Virus record (IMG/VR): IMGVR_UViG_3300030106_006901 | Location: 1-33,459 of that record | DNA from: a virus | Direction: 5' to 3' (one strand) | Length of the DNA: 33,459 nucleotides | Notes under the pieces: generated by a model | What the model saw: only the letters and a program-made list of their open reading frames with translations | Databases searched by the model: none | What the model was told of the DNA's origin: nothing | Shown here: positions 1 through 6,375 of the stretch, piece after piece | How the letters are laid out: each line of letters opens with the position of its first letter | How positions within the stretch are numbered: the stretch's first letter is position 1 | Program-made: the position numbers and the translations under genes

Positions 1-5
1 CGATC

Positions 6-583
<578 letters not shown>

Positions 584-587
<4 letters not shown>

Positions 588-661
588 GCCGCGCCGACGT
601 CCTCTCCCTGGCCATGGTCGCCGCGCTTGTCGCGGCTACCGTCCTGGCCTTGCTGCCCTAA
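584..661 (+). CDS. Tiny single-span membrane peptide (25 aa)
   Basis: A GTG start overlaps the TGA of the preceding gene (GTGA arrangement) and opens a 25-codon frame ending in TAA. The product reads MSRADVLSLAMVAALVAATVLALLP: a short polar N-terminus with one Arg and one Asp, then about 18 hydrophobic residues, long enough for one membrane span. The GTGA coupling is the same as at many other junctions here (for example 6085, 8191 and 3574), which supports real translation. Function is unknown. A lysis-related, superinfection-related or toxin-like membrane peptide are all possible. A similar 26-aa peptide is encoded at 5098-5178 on the other strand. Small size makes this call uncertain. Confidence 0.5.
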
Positions 662-669
662 CGCCCAGC

Positions 670-687
670 CCTCCCCAATTGGGGAGG
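670..687 (+). promoter_or_regulatory. Perfect 18-bp palindrome between two early genes
   Basis: CCTCCCC-AATT-GGGGAGG is a perfect inverted repeat: 7-bp GC-rich arms around AATT. As RNA it could form a strong hairpin, but no U-run follows on either strand, so it is not a typical intrinsic terminator. As DNA it could be a dimeric-protein operator. It lies about 75 bp upstream of the next start codon (763), in the only notable gap (662-762) of this operon. The rest of the gap holds short CCCAACA direct repeats (about 735-749) and a ribosome site, AAGGA at 751-755. Confidence 0.5.
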
Positions 688-762
688 CTTGTCAGACATC
701 CCGGCTCCGTCGGTGTGTCCGTCAAGCCCAACCACCCAACACCCAACACCAAGGACCGAACA

Positions 763-1146
763 ATGAACTACGACAAGTACTCCAAGACGCTCGACGCCAT
801 CAAGGAGATCGCCGCCATCGACGCCATTAAGGAACTGTACCTCGAGATCGTACGCCTGCAGGCGCACAACGCCGCTCTCAAGACCCGGTGCGAGACGCTG
901 ACTAACCGGGTCAGTGTCCTCCGCACCGAGGTGGCCATCGCCAAGGGTAGCAAGCCCAAGCGGCTCGACTCCACAAGCGTGAACGACGCGGACCCCTGGT
1001 CGAAGCGAATGCTGGAGGGCTTGAAGGGCACCGATCACGAGTCGTGGTTGGCGCATGTGCTGGACGGCTTGGAGAGCAGCGATCTTGATCGTCGAATGGC
1101 CGCGCTGCGCGTACTTGAGCAGTATGAAGCCGGTCTCCCCACCTGA
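763..1146 (+). CDS. Hypothetical coiled-coil protein
   Basis: 127 aa, family not recognised. The ATG at 763 is preferred over longer upstream frames because AAGGA (751-755) lies 7 nt upstream and upstream codons in this frame look non-coding (Pro/Arg-rich). Residues about 10-65 are helical with leucine/valine heptad character (AIKELYLEIVRLQAHNAAL onward), likely a coiled coil for oligomerisation. The C-terminal half (about 70-127) is charged and probably helical. The stop overlaps the next start by one base (TGATG), so it is probably translationally coupled to the DUF4338-like gene. Confidence 0.7.
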   Translation: MNYDKYSKTLDAIKEIAAIDAIKELYLEIVRLQAHNAALKTRCETLTNRVSVLRTEVAIAKGSKPKRLDSTSVNDADPWSKRMLEGLKGTDHESWLAHVLDGLESSDLDRRMAALRVLEQYEAGLPT

Positions 1147-1730
1147 TGCTGCCTCTGTTCACCAAGCCGTTAGCGTTTGAGCCGGTCAGCACCTGGGATC
1201 CCTACGTGCTGACCATGATCCGCGCGCACTACACCGGGAGCCGGGGCGCACCCGTCGGCAAGAAACAAGCCTGGATCGTGACGGAACACGGACGCCGGGT
1301 CGGCGTCATCGGTCTGGGGGAGCCGTCGTTTAAGCTCGCCGCACGGCGACGGCTTGGCCTGGAAGACGCGCGCCCGCTGCCACGCACCGTGTCGTGCTTC
1401 ATCGCTCGCTTTGAAGGCCACACCACCCGCGCCGGAAACATCCTGCGAGCCTGGCACCCGGTCGCCGGTCAGCACTGGGAGGGCCGATACGGCTGGGCTC
1501 CCGTGCATTGGGAAACGATGGTTGGCAACGCCACCGAAGGTGGACGCACGCACCACGGGGGCGCGCTGGGCGCATGCTTCCGGCGCAGCGGCTACCGCTC
1601 CCTGGGCTGGACGACGGGCCGAAGCGCGCGACGTCCAGCAGGCAACACGCACGGCCCGCGCGTCTGGACCGACGCAGAGCCCAAGCTCGTCCTGTACCGT
1701 GGCCCGCTGGCCCGGCTCCCGGCGTCGTGA
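1146..1730 (+). CDS. DUF4338/DruA-like protein, possibly Mom/GNAT-like
   Basis: 194 aa. The C-terminal part carries the DUF4338 (DruA-type) signature: W111 then YGWAPVHWETMV (115-126, compare the family's G-x-P-x-x-x-ETFV), GACFRRSGYRSLGWTTGR (142-159, compare GTCYRAANW-x-x-x-G-x-T-x-G) and a closing PKLVLYRGPL strand (179-188, compare K-x-V-x-VYPL). DUF4338 proteins include DruA of the Druantia defence system and many phage and transposon-borne proteins; their chemistry is not settled to my knowledge. The N-terminal half has an HYTGSRGAPVG stretch (28-38) and a GVIGLG hairpin (53-58), which recall Mom-like GNAT enzymes of phages. That link is inference. It overlaps both neighbours by 1 nt and is coupled to the ligase-like gene. 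A DNA-base modification role is possible but unproven. Confidence 0.65.
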   Translation: MLPLFTKPLAFEPVSTWDPYVLTMIRAHYTGSRGAPVGKKQAWIVTEHGRRVGVIGLGEPSFKLAARRRLGLEDARPLPRTVSCFIARFEGHTTRAGNILRAWHPVAGQHWEGRYGWAPVHWETMVGNATEGGRTHHGGALGACFRRSGYRSLGWTTGRSARRPAGNTHGPRVWTDAEPKLVLYRGPLARLPAS

Positions 1731-2248
1731 TGTCGCTGCCCTTCCACCTGGTCAAGCCGATCCCCGGCGGGCGTCCCCTCAGTAGCTTCTACCGTTCGCT
1801 GGAGGCTGACCCGCAGTGGGTCTGCCAAGCGAAGCTCGACGGACAGCGCGCGCTCTGGGATGGCTCGCGCCTGTGGTCCCGGCGGGGCAACCTGCTGGAC
1901 CTGTGCGCGCCTGTGCTCGAGGAGCTTCAGCAGCACGCGCCGGGCGTCATGCTGGACGGCGAGTACCTCACCGAGGTGGGCACGTTCCGACGGCGTGCAC
2001 GCTTCGTAGCCTTCGACGTGCCCGGCCCCGGCTCCCTGCTTGAGCGCTGGTCCTTGCTGTCTGAACTGGTCGCGCCGATGGACCCGGACCTGGTCGAGGT
2101 GTGCCCGCACGGTGTGACGTGGGGCGACGTCGAGGCACAGGGCTGGGAGGGCGTGGTCTTCAAGAGGACCAACTCCCCCTACAGCCGCGCCATGCGGCCT
2201 AACAAAACCACCCCGGCGTGGATCAAGTTCCGCGCCATCAACTCCTGA
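1730..2248 (+). CDS. Minimal ATP-dependent ligase-type nucleotidyltransferase
   Basis: 172 aa with the covalent nucleotidyltransferase motifs of ATP-dependent DNA ligases in order: motif I KLDGQR (35-40, K35 the expected AMP-accepting lysine), SRRGN (50-54), motif III LDGEYL (75-80, E78), FVAFDV (92-97, motif IIIa-like), motif IV EGVVFKR (140-146) and motif V WIKFR (164-168). It ends four residues after motif V, so there is no OB-fold domain, normally needed for step 1 chemistry and DNA binding. In motif V the usual second lysine (K-x-K) is arginine (K166-F-R168). It could be a compact nick-sealing enzyme working with a partner, or another AMP- or GMP-transferring enzyme. The ATG overlaps the previous TGA (TGATG). 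Confidence 0.8.
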   Translation: MSLPFHLVKPIPGGRPLSSFYRSLEADPQWVCQAKLDGQRALWDGSRLWSRRGNLLDLCAPVLEELQQHAPGVMLDGEYLTEVGTFRRRARFVAFDVPGPGSLLERWSLLSELVAPMDPDLVEVCPHGVTWGDVEAQGWEGVVFKRTNSPYSRAMRPNKTTPAWIKFRAINS

Positions 2249-2265
2249 CCCCAACGGAAACAACC

Positions 2266-2610
2266 ATGACCATCCACACCATGCACGACATCAACAAACT
2301 CGACGCCGCGCGCGCACTGTCCGAGGCTGCGGCCCGGCTGATCGACAGCGGGACGCAGAGCAGTTTCAGCCGCCACAACCTGGAGTGTGCTCTGGCTGGC
2401 ATTCAGGGAGCCCTTAGCCACCTGGGCCTGTCTGGCTTGTCGCTCAACGACAGCCCTAGCTGTGTCGCCAAGTCGCTCGAGGAGCCGGTCGGACACCACG
2501 GCCCGGCGGAGGAGACGTGCGGCATGTGCAACGGCACGGGCGAGGGCGCCACCGAGCATTACTACTGCCGCTTCTGCAAGGGACACGGCGCGGTGCCGGT
2601 CGACCGATGA
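2266..2610 (+). CDS. Small protein with a CxxCxGxG zinc-binding pair
   Basis: 114 aa. The N-terminal 75 residues are helical and not recognised. The C-terminus holds two CxxCxGxG units, CGMCNGTG (C85, C88) and CRFCKGHG (C101, C104), spaced like one DnaJ-type zinc knuckle. This probably binds one Zn ion with four cysteines and could contact nucleic acid or a protein partner. No J-domain is present, so this is not DnaJ. The start is taken at the ATG of MTIHTMHD, 17 nt after the ligase-like stop, rather than at an earlier in-frame ATG that would overlap that gene. Its TGA overlaps the next ATG (ATGA). Confidence 0.7.
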   Translation: MTIHTMHDINKLDAARALSEAAARLIDSGTQSSFSRHNLECALAGIQGALSHLGLSGLSLNDSPSCVAKSLEEPVGHHGPAEETCGMCNGTGEGATEHYYCRFCKGHGAVPVDR

Positions 2611-2891
2611 CCAACTTCGACGACTTGATCGAGGCCATCGCCTCGCGGAACATCGCCTCGATGGACAACTGGATGAGAACGCTGTTCGTTCGCGTAAATG
2701 GCGACCGCGAGCTTTACGCGACGCCAGGATGGGAAGGCGGCTGCCTTCCCTATTGCGTGTATGCCGACGGCGAAATTCCGTTGCACGGCGATATGCACGT
2801 GGACTGGACCAACGACTTGGAGGAAAACATTCGCCTATACCAAGCGGCCCTCCGCGAACTTGTCGACCAAGCGAACGAACAAGGACTGTGA
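2607..2891 (+). CDS. Hypothetical small phage protein
   Basis: 94 aa, not recognised. It begins MTNFDDLIEAIASRNI with the ATG overlapping the previous stop (ATGA). The sequence is acidic, with a helical start, a central aromatic, possibly beta-structured stretch (LYATPGWEGGCLPYCVYADG) and a helical C-terminus (ENIRLYQAALRELVDQA). The two central cysteines are not in a metal-binding arrangement. Its position between other tiny coupled genes suggests an accessory early protein. Confidence 0.65.
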   Translation: MTNFDDLIEAIASRNIASMDNWMRTLFVRVNGDRELYATPGWEGGCLPYCVYADGEIPLHGDMHVDWTNDLEENIRLYQAALRELVDQANEQGL

Positions 2892-2893
2892 AC

Positions 2894-3163
2894 ATGACCA
2901 CCCCCGCCCGCCAAGCCGCTCGAGTTTTCTACCTCGCCGCCAAGTCCGAACTGGTCCGAGCCGACCAGCCCCACGGGGTGCGCGCTATCGCCGCCATCGT
3001 GAAGTGCGATGCGCTGTCCCACTACACGACGCCGAAGGGACAGCGAGAGTCCTGGGCGCAGGTGTGCCGCTGGGTCATGCGCTGGAACGAGTACGCGAAG
3101 CAACACGACATGGCGCAGCTCGAGCTGCGCGTCGGACCCACGATCAGCTGCGGGCCGAAGTAG
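2894..3163 (+). CDS. Hypothetical small protein at the end of the first rightward operon
   Basis: 89 aa, not recognised. The ATG sits 2 nt after the preceding TGA. The product (MTTPARQAARVFYLAAK to the end) is basic and mixed alpha/beta, with a tryptophan-rich centre (SWAQVCRWVMRWNEY). It is the last rightward gene before the opposing block. Its last 20 bases overlap the 3' end of the convergent ribbon-helix-helix gene (3144-3302), so the two transcripts are complementary at their ends. Confidence 0.65.
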   Translation: MTTPARQAARVFYLAAKSELVRADQPHGVRAIAAIVKCDALSHYTTPKGQRESWAQVCRWVMRWNEYAKQHDMAQLELRVGPTISCGPK

Positions 3164-3302
3164 CCTCGTAGTGTTCCAGGCCGAGCTTCAGGAGCGCCCT
3201 CACGGCCTCCTGTTTGCTCATGCCTGTCTGCTCCATGTGCAACCGGACGCGAAGCCACAAGCGCTCAGGCAGGCGAATGTGCATGGAGGGAGAACGACTC
3301 AC
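3144..3302 (-). CDS. Ribbon-helix-helix (Arc/CopG-like) small regulator
   Basis: 52 aa starting at GTG (3302), which overlaps the TGA of the upstream gene as GTGA. The product, about MSRSPSMHIRLPERLWLRV then RLHMEQTGMSKQEAVRALL and KLGLEHY, has the ribbon-helix-helix layout: a short strand with alternating residues (MHIRLP, 7-12), helix A (about 13-26), a G-x-S turn (27-29) and helix B (about 30-45). RHH proteins are dimeric DNA-binding repressors, so this is probably a phage transcription regulator at the end of the leftward operon. A 46-aa version from the internal ATG is also possible. It overlaps the convergent gene by 20 bp. The fold call rests on pattern only. Confidence 0.65.
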   Translation of the reverse strand: MSRSPSMHIRLPERLWLRVRLHMEQTGMSKQEAVRALLKLGLEHYEATSARS

Positions 3303-3574
3303 TCTTGCTCCTGATCAAGGAGGAACGAGGGTGTGCCCTCCCCGCAATACGCGCCGAGGGTGTTGAAGTCGAGGTAATCGACCGCTTGCTCATAGGTGCT
3401 GCCTTGGCGCATCAAGACCTCGACGCATCCACGCACCGAGTAGACCGCACGGTACCGGTAGCCTCCGCGCTCAAAGGTCTGAGTCACGCCCAGTAGCGCG
3501 TCCTCAAACCCATCTGCCAGCAGGATCTCTTCGCCGTCATCAGCAAGGGCTCCAATGATTTCAAGCGGAGTCAC
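3299..3574 (-). CDS. Conserved small phage protein of unknown function
   Basis: 91 aa from a GTG start that overlaps the upstream TGA (GTGA), with GGAG just before it. The sequence, MTPLEIIGALADDGEEILLA through DYLDFNTLGAYCGEGTPSF, has the look of a short protein seen in many phage genomes without a known role. It is acidic, probably mixed alpha/beta, with no membrane segment or metal motif. Operon position after the helicase-loader candidate suggests an accessory early function. Confidence 0.7.
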   Translation of the reverse strand: MTPLEIIGALADDGEEILLADGFEDALLGVTQTFERGGYRYRAVYSVRGCVEVLMRQGSTYEQAVDYLDFNTLGAYCGEGTPSFLLDQEQE

Positions 3575-4275
3575 TCCAAGTCCCTCCTCTCTTCGTAGCG
3601 GTCGACGCGCAGGTGAGCCTGGGGGTCGGTGGCCTGAGCGGCAGCGACAAGCGCCTTGAGCGGCGGCAGCGCCGAAACCTGGCGCGTACTGTTCCCCTGC
3701 TTGGCCTGCAGGAACTGTGGCAACGGATGCTCAGGCTGGTTGGCGTTGAGCCACGCCGCGCTGGGGTCAACAGCGACGAGGTGCCCGGTGTGGTCGGAGC
3801 AGGTGTCGGGGTGACGCGCAGCCGTCTGCACCAATGCGCTGAAGCTCGCCATCACCTGGCTGTACCGCTGGCCCAAGGCACAAGAGCAGTGCGTGGCGAA
3901 GGTGCGCAGCTCTCGACGCTGCGCCCGACGTGCGGCACCGAGCGGCTCGTACCGGACGATGGCCACGGTGCGGCGACCGGAGAACTTGCAGTCGGGACAG
4001 CCGTCAGGAGCTGTGACAGCCATGCCGAAGCGGTGACCGGCAGTGCCCGACGGCATGCCCTTGCGAGCGAGCGCCCGGATGTTGCCTGGCCTGGGCGTGT
4101 GGTTGTGGTCTTCGCCAAGCCACATGTCCACGGCGTCCAGCACCGCTTCGCACGGGATGTCTCGCAGGATCCGGTGCCAGTCCATGACCAGATCCTCGTT
4201 GAGGTTGCGTGCGATGCCACCGTAGGTGCGAGCCAGCGTGTGCAACGCCGTGACGATGGTGGTTTCCTCAGCCAT
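3571..4275 (-). CDS. Probable replicative helicase loader with Zn-binding cysteines
   Basis: 234 aa. Residues 1-75 follow the plan of small phage helicase loader/inhibitor proteins of the G39P type: LARTYGGIARNL, D-x-W-x-x-x-L (DWHRIL, 32-37), DIPCEAVLDAVDMW and a PRPGNIRALA segment (61-70). After this come CPDC (C93, C96) and HCSC (129-132), which probably form a zinc site. The C-terminal 90 residues are low in recognisable structure. Such proteins bring the host or phage DnaB-type helicase to the origin. It overlaps the initiator candidate by 8 nt and lies right behind it, the same order as O-P in lambdoid phages. The loader call is inference from pattern and context; a primase-associated or other zinc protein is the alternative. 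Confidence 0.5.
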   Translation of the reverse strand: MAEETTIVTALHTLARTYGGIARNLNEDLVMDWHRILRDIPCEAVLDAVDMWLGEDHNHTPRPGNIRALARKGMPSGTAGHRFGMAVTAPDGCPDCKFSGRRTVAIVRYEPLGAARRAQRRELRTFATHCSCALGQRYSQVMASFSALVQTAARHPDTCSDHTGHLVAVDPSAAWLNANQPEHPLPQFLQAKQGNSTRQVSALPPLKALVAAAQATDPQAHLRVDRYEERRDLE

Positions 4276-5101
4276 GGGGAGCCTCCTTGCTTCGGAACCG
4301 CTCGAGCAGGGCAGACGCCTTGCGGTTCAGGTCGTTGGGAACGCCAGCCATAGGTCCACGCTCCTTCTCCTCGAGCGCCAGACTGACATACTCCACGCAG
4401 CTGGTGCGCAGCAACGTGTCGAGCGGCGCTCCGGTCTTGCGTGCGCCTTCGGCGCGAATGTTGGCCGAGGTGTACATCCAGCCACCCGCCGTGCGGAACG
4501 CCTGCAGCACCTCGTCCTCCGTCGTGCCCTTGCCCAGGTGCTTTCGGACCTCGCGGATGCACCGGTTCAGTTGCGTCTGCCGCTTGCTGGTCAGACTAAA
4601 GCCGCCGAGCCGAGGCAGGCTGCCACCAAGGGTCGCGTGATGCTCAACGCGGACCTGGTCGAGAGCTGCGCAGACCACCCTGGGTGTCAGTCGGTCGGAC
4701 TTCGGCTTGCCGGAATCCGACAGAGTATCTCTATCTCTATCTTCCTCTGTAAGAAGAGGACGCGCGCGTACCGTTTCGCTTCTGTTCCGCATCTGTTCCG
4801 TCTCTGTTCCGTTGCTGCTTGCAGGTGTCCGAGATTTCTTAGGTTTGGTGTTCCGCCACCTGAGCACCCACGGTTCCGAAAGTGTTCCGTCCATCTTGGA
4901 GCAGAAACGACGCACCCTTCCAGGCGACCAACCCAGCACCCTGGCCACTCCGCGCAGGCCCGTCGCCTCCAGCAGACCGGCAGACTCCATGGCGTTCAGC
5001 TCCGCGACCGCTTCCGGTTGACTCGCAGGCCGACCGCTCAGGACTCGGTCCTGCTGCCAAGCCAACACCATGCCGTTGGGCATCTTCGACCACGGCTTCA
5101 T
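4268..5101 (-). CDS. Probable phage replication initiator (O/replisome-organiser-like)
   Basis: 277 aa. The N-terminal region holds a helix-turn-helix-like stretch (about 40-66: SAGLLEATGLRGVARVLGW then SPGRVRRF), possibly a winged helix that recognises DNA. Residues about 85-130 are a charged, probably disordered linker. The C-terminal region (about 170-250) includes RQTQLNRCIREVRKH, EDEVLQAFRTAGGWMYTSAN and APLDTLLR, similar in rhythm to the C-terminal parts of phage replisome organisers (R-x-x-x-I ... W ... LD-x-LLR). Location upstream of the loader candidate supports a replication module. The ATG overlaps the stop of the tiny membrane peptide gene (ATGA). It could instead be a transcription regulator. 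Confidence 0.5.
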   Translation of the reverse strand: MKPWSKMPNGMVLAWQQDRVLSGRPASQPEAVAELNAMESAGLLEATGLRGVARVLGWSPGRVRRFCSKMDGTLSEPWVLRWRNTKPKKSRTPASSNGTETEQMRNRSETVRARPLLTEEDRDRDTLSDSGKPKSDRLTPRVVCAALDQVRVEHHATLGGSLPRLGGFSLTSKRQTQLNRCIREVRKHLGKGTTEDEVLQAFRTAGGWMYTSANIRAEGARKTGAPLDTLLRTSCVEYVSLALEEKERGPMAGVPNDLNRKASALLERFRSKEAPHG

Positions 5102-5178
5102 CTCGTCCGCCAGAGCGAGTACGTCAACGCTGCTGCCACCGACGCAACGATGCCTACCAAGATCAGGTCGCTCATCAT
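5098..5178 (-). CDS. Tiny single-span membrane peptide (26 aa)
   Basis: An ATG at 5178 overlaps the TGA of the RusA-like gene (ATGA), and its own TGA overlaps the ATG of the initiator candidate (ATGA). So it exactly fills an otherwise empty 73-bp gap. The product MMSDLILVGIVASVAAALTY + SLWRTR has about 17 hydrophobic residues followed by a basic tail, suggesting a single span with the C-terminus inside (positive-inside rule). Function is unknown. The precise double coupling is the main evidence that it is a real gene. Confidence 0.6.
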   Translation of the reverse strand: MMSDLILVGIVASVAAALTYSLWRTR

Positions 5179-5504
5179 TGGAAATCCAGCCTCGCCTTGT
5201 ACTCGCGGACGGCTCCGCGCTCCTGAGCGTAGGCCCAGGTCACCCTGGGGTCCGCATCATCCACGCCAAGCCACGCTGCAACCTGATCTCGGACAGCCTT
5301 GAACGCTCCACGCAGGTTGTCGTCGTCGAGCTTGCGTGGCGCAATGCGGGTCATCAGCACGGTGCAAGGGAGCGCGGGTCGAGGCTTGTTGCCCAACAAC
5401 CACCTCACCGTGTCGCGTTCTGCTTTGGTCCGTCGAGCCTTCTTCGCCCAGTGCTCGCGCTGATTCAAACTCGACTTCAAACGCAGGGGCAGCACAACGG
5501 TCAC
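5175..5504 (-). CDS. RusA-like Holliday-junction endonuclease
   Basis: 109 aa from GTG at 5504, which overlaps the upstream TGA (GTGA). A TTG at 5510 would add two residues and is less attractive. The family signature is clear in the centre: LDDDNLRGAFKAVRD (59-73) matches the D-x-DN-x-x-K-x-x-x-D core of RusA enzymes, and V-DD-x-DPRV (81-88) supplies further acidic residues. An N-terminal LNQREHW (13-19) is also usual. RusA-type resolvases cut four-way DNA junctions as dimers and in phages resolve recombination or replication intermediates. It fits with the YqaJ/RecT genes across the control region. Confidence 0.7.
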   Translation of the reverse strand: MTVVLPLRLKSSLNQREHWAKKARRTKAERDTVRWLLGNKPRPALPCTVLMTRIAPRKLDDDNLRGAFKAVRDQVAAWLGVDDADPRVTWAYAQERGAVREYKARLDFQ

Positions 5505-5713
5505 TGCCAAAACCGGGCGAGCTGCCGGAACTCACGATGGTCGAGGTCGTAGAGCACGCCCATACGGAGGAGCGTCTTGACGTCAGGCGTCCTGGCTTTG
5601 CGCTCGTATCGCTGAAGGGAGCGGACGCTGCAGCCAAGTTGCAGTGCTGCGCTGGCCTCGCTGAACTCGCGATCCTTGCGGAGTCGCCGGGGGTCAATAG
5701 TCTGCTGTTCCAT
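5501..5713 (-). CDS. XRE-family helix-turn-helix regulator
   Basis: 70 aa from the ATG of MEQQTIDPRRL. An in-frame ATG at 5725 would give 74 aa; neither has a strong ribosome site. The fold is a short Cro/CI-like HTH: RRLRKDREFSEASAALQLGC (9-28), with the recognition helix in SVRSLQRYERKARTP (29-43), then DVKTLLRMGVLYDLD. It lacks a dimerisation or cleavage domain, so it is Cro-sized. It is the first gene of the leftward operon and diverges from the recombination operon. By analogy with lambdoid phages it probably binds the intervening region and controls both operons. Its stop overlaps the start of the RusA-like gene. Confidence 0.75.
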   Translation of the reverse strand: MEQQTIDPRRLRKDREFSEASAALQLGCSVRSLQRYERKARTPDVKTLLRMGVLYDLDHREFRQLARFWQ

Positions 5714-5818
5714 GCGACCGACCATATGGCCGACGTTGAATGTGAGCAAGAGGTTTCTTCTTGACGGGAGGACCAAACGGTGTGTAGAAGGGTGTTCCCC
5801 CAACAGGAGAACCCAACC
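5714..5818. promoter_or_regulatory. Divergent control region between regulator and recombination operon
   Basis: About 105 bp with no gene. It must hold promoters in both directions. A rightward candidate is TTGACG (5761-5766), 18 nt, TAGAAG (5785-5790). The leftward promoter is less clear; TTGCTC followed by CATATG on the minus strand is a weak possibility. AGGAGA at 5804-5809 is the ribosome site for the gene at 5819. No long inverted repeat that would mark an operator was seen by eye. Confidence 0.45.
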
Positions 5819-6088
5819 ATGACTTTGTCTGAATACGACGCCGATCCGCTCATCATCCAGTTGTCCATTGCCACGTCGGTGGCGCTCGAGAAAATGGGCG
5901 AGGACGCTGGCTGCGTGTTTGGCGTAGCCGGCAGTTTCGGAACCGTGCGTCTGCAGACCACTGTCGACGTGCTGGAGCGCGTCTCGGATCGGCACAACCT
6001 CGCGGTCCACACCCGTGAGGACGCCAACCTCAACACTCACCACACCGTCGACCTGGGTGACGGCATTCACCTCATCGCCTGCCAGTGA
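5819..6088 (+). CDS. Hypothetical small protein, first gene of the recombination operon
   Basis: 89 aa from ATG at 5819 with AGGAGA 9 nt upstream, better than an in-frame earlier ATG at 5780. Not recognised. The sequence MTLSEYDADPLIIQLSIATS followed by SVALEKMGEDAGCVFGVAGS suggests an alpha/beta protein, acidic overall and without a metal motif. As the first gene after the divergent control region it is probably expressed early. Its stop overlaps the next start (GTGA). Confidence 0.65.
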   Translation: MTLSEYDADPLIIQLSIATSVALEKMGEDAGCVFGVAGSFGTVRLQTTVDVLERVSDRHNLAVHTREDANLNTHHTVDLGDGIHLIACQ

Positions 6089-6375
6089 GCTACGTTCGTT
6101 CCTTTTGTGAGTGTGGCTGCAGGCAACTTGCGGCGGGTGTCGTTCGCGATGCCCGCCGCCCCAAGCGCGTCGGTGACCACCGGCAAGTGTGCGCGCACCT
6201 GCTGCACCAAGCCGACAACTCGCCTGCGTTCGAGGTGCTGCACCGCTTCCCGAAACGCGCTCGCGACGAGGTGCCTCCCCCGCCACCCAAGGACTACCGT
6301 GAGCAGCGCATGTCCAAGGAGCGGCGGGAGTTGCGTCGTCGCATCATCCCGCTCAAGCACTGGCCCGTCCGATGA
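6085..6375 (+). CDS. Small basic CxCxC phage protein
   Basis: 96 aa from GTG overlapping the previous TGA (GTGA). The N-terminus has FCECGCRQL (C8, C10, C12) followed by a basic stretch with H and C (RRPKRVGDHRQVC, to C36). This is like the C-x-C-G-C-x-x-x ... R-x-R-x-x-x-x-H start of many short phage proteins and probably binds zinc. A Pro-rich segment (PPPPPKDY) and a strongly basic tail (MSKERRELRRRI) follow, suggesting nucleic-acid contact. Its position directly before the exonuclease suggests an accessory recombination or nuclease-related role, but no function can be assigned. Its TGA overlaps the next ATG. Confidence 0.65.
   Translation: MSYVRSFCECGCRQLAAGVVRDARRPKRVGDHRQVCAHLLHQADNSPAFEVLHRFPKRARDEVPPPPPKDYREQRMSKERRELRRRIIPLKHWPVR

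Noticed and set aside
670-687. Palindrome as an intrinsic terminator
   Set aside because: No T-run follows on either strand; kept only as a regulatory-site candidate.
4226-5302. 358-codon rightward frame opposite the initiator candidate
   Set aside because: The opposite-strand gene has better composition, coupling and plausible domains.
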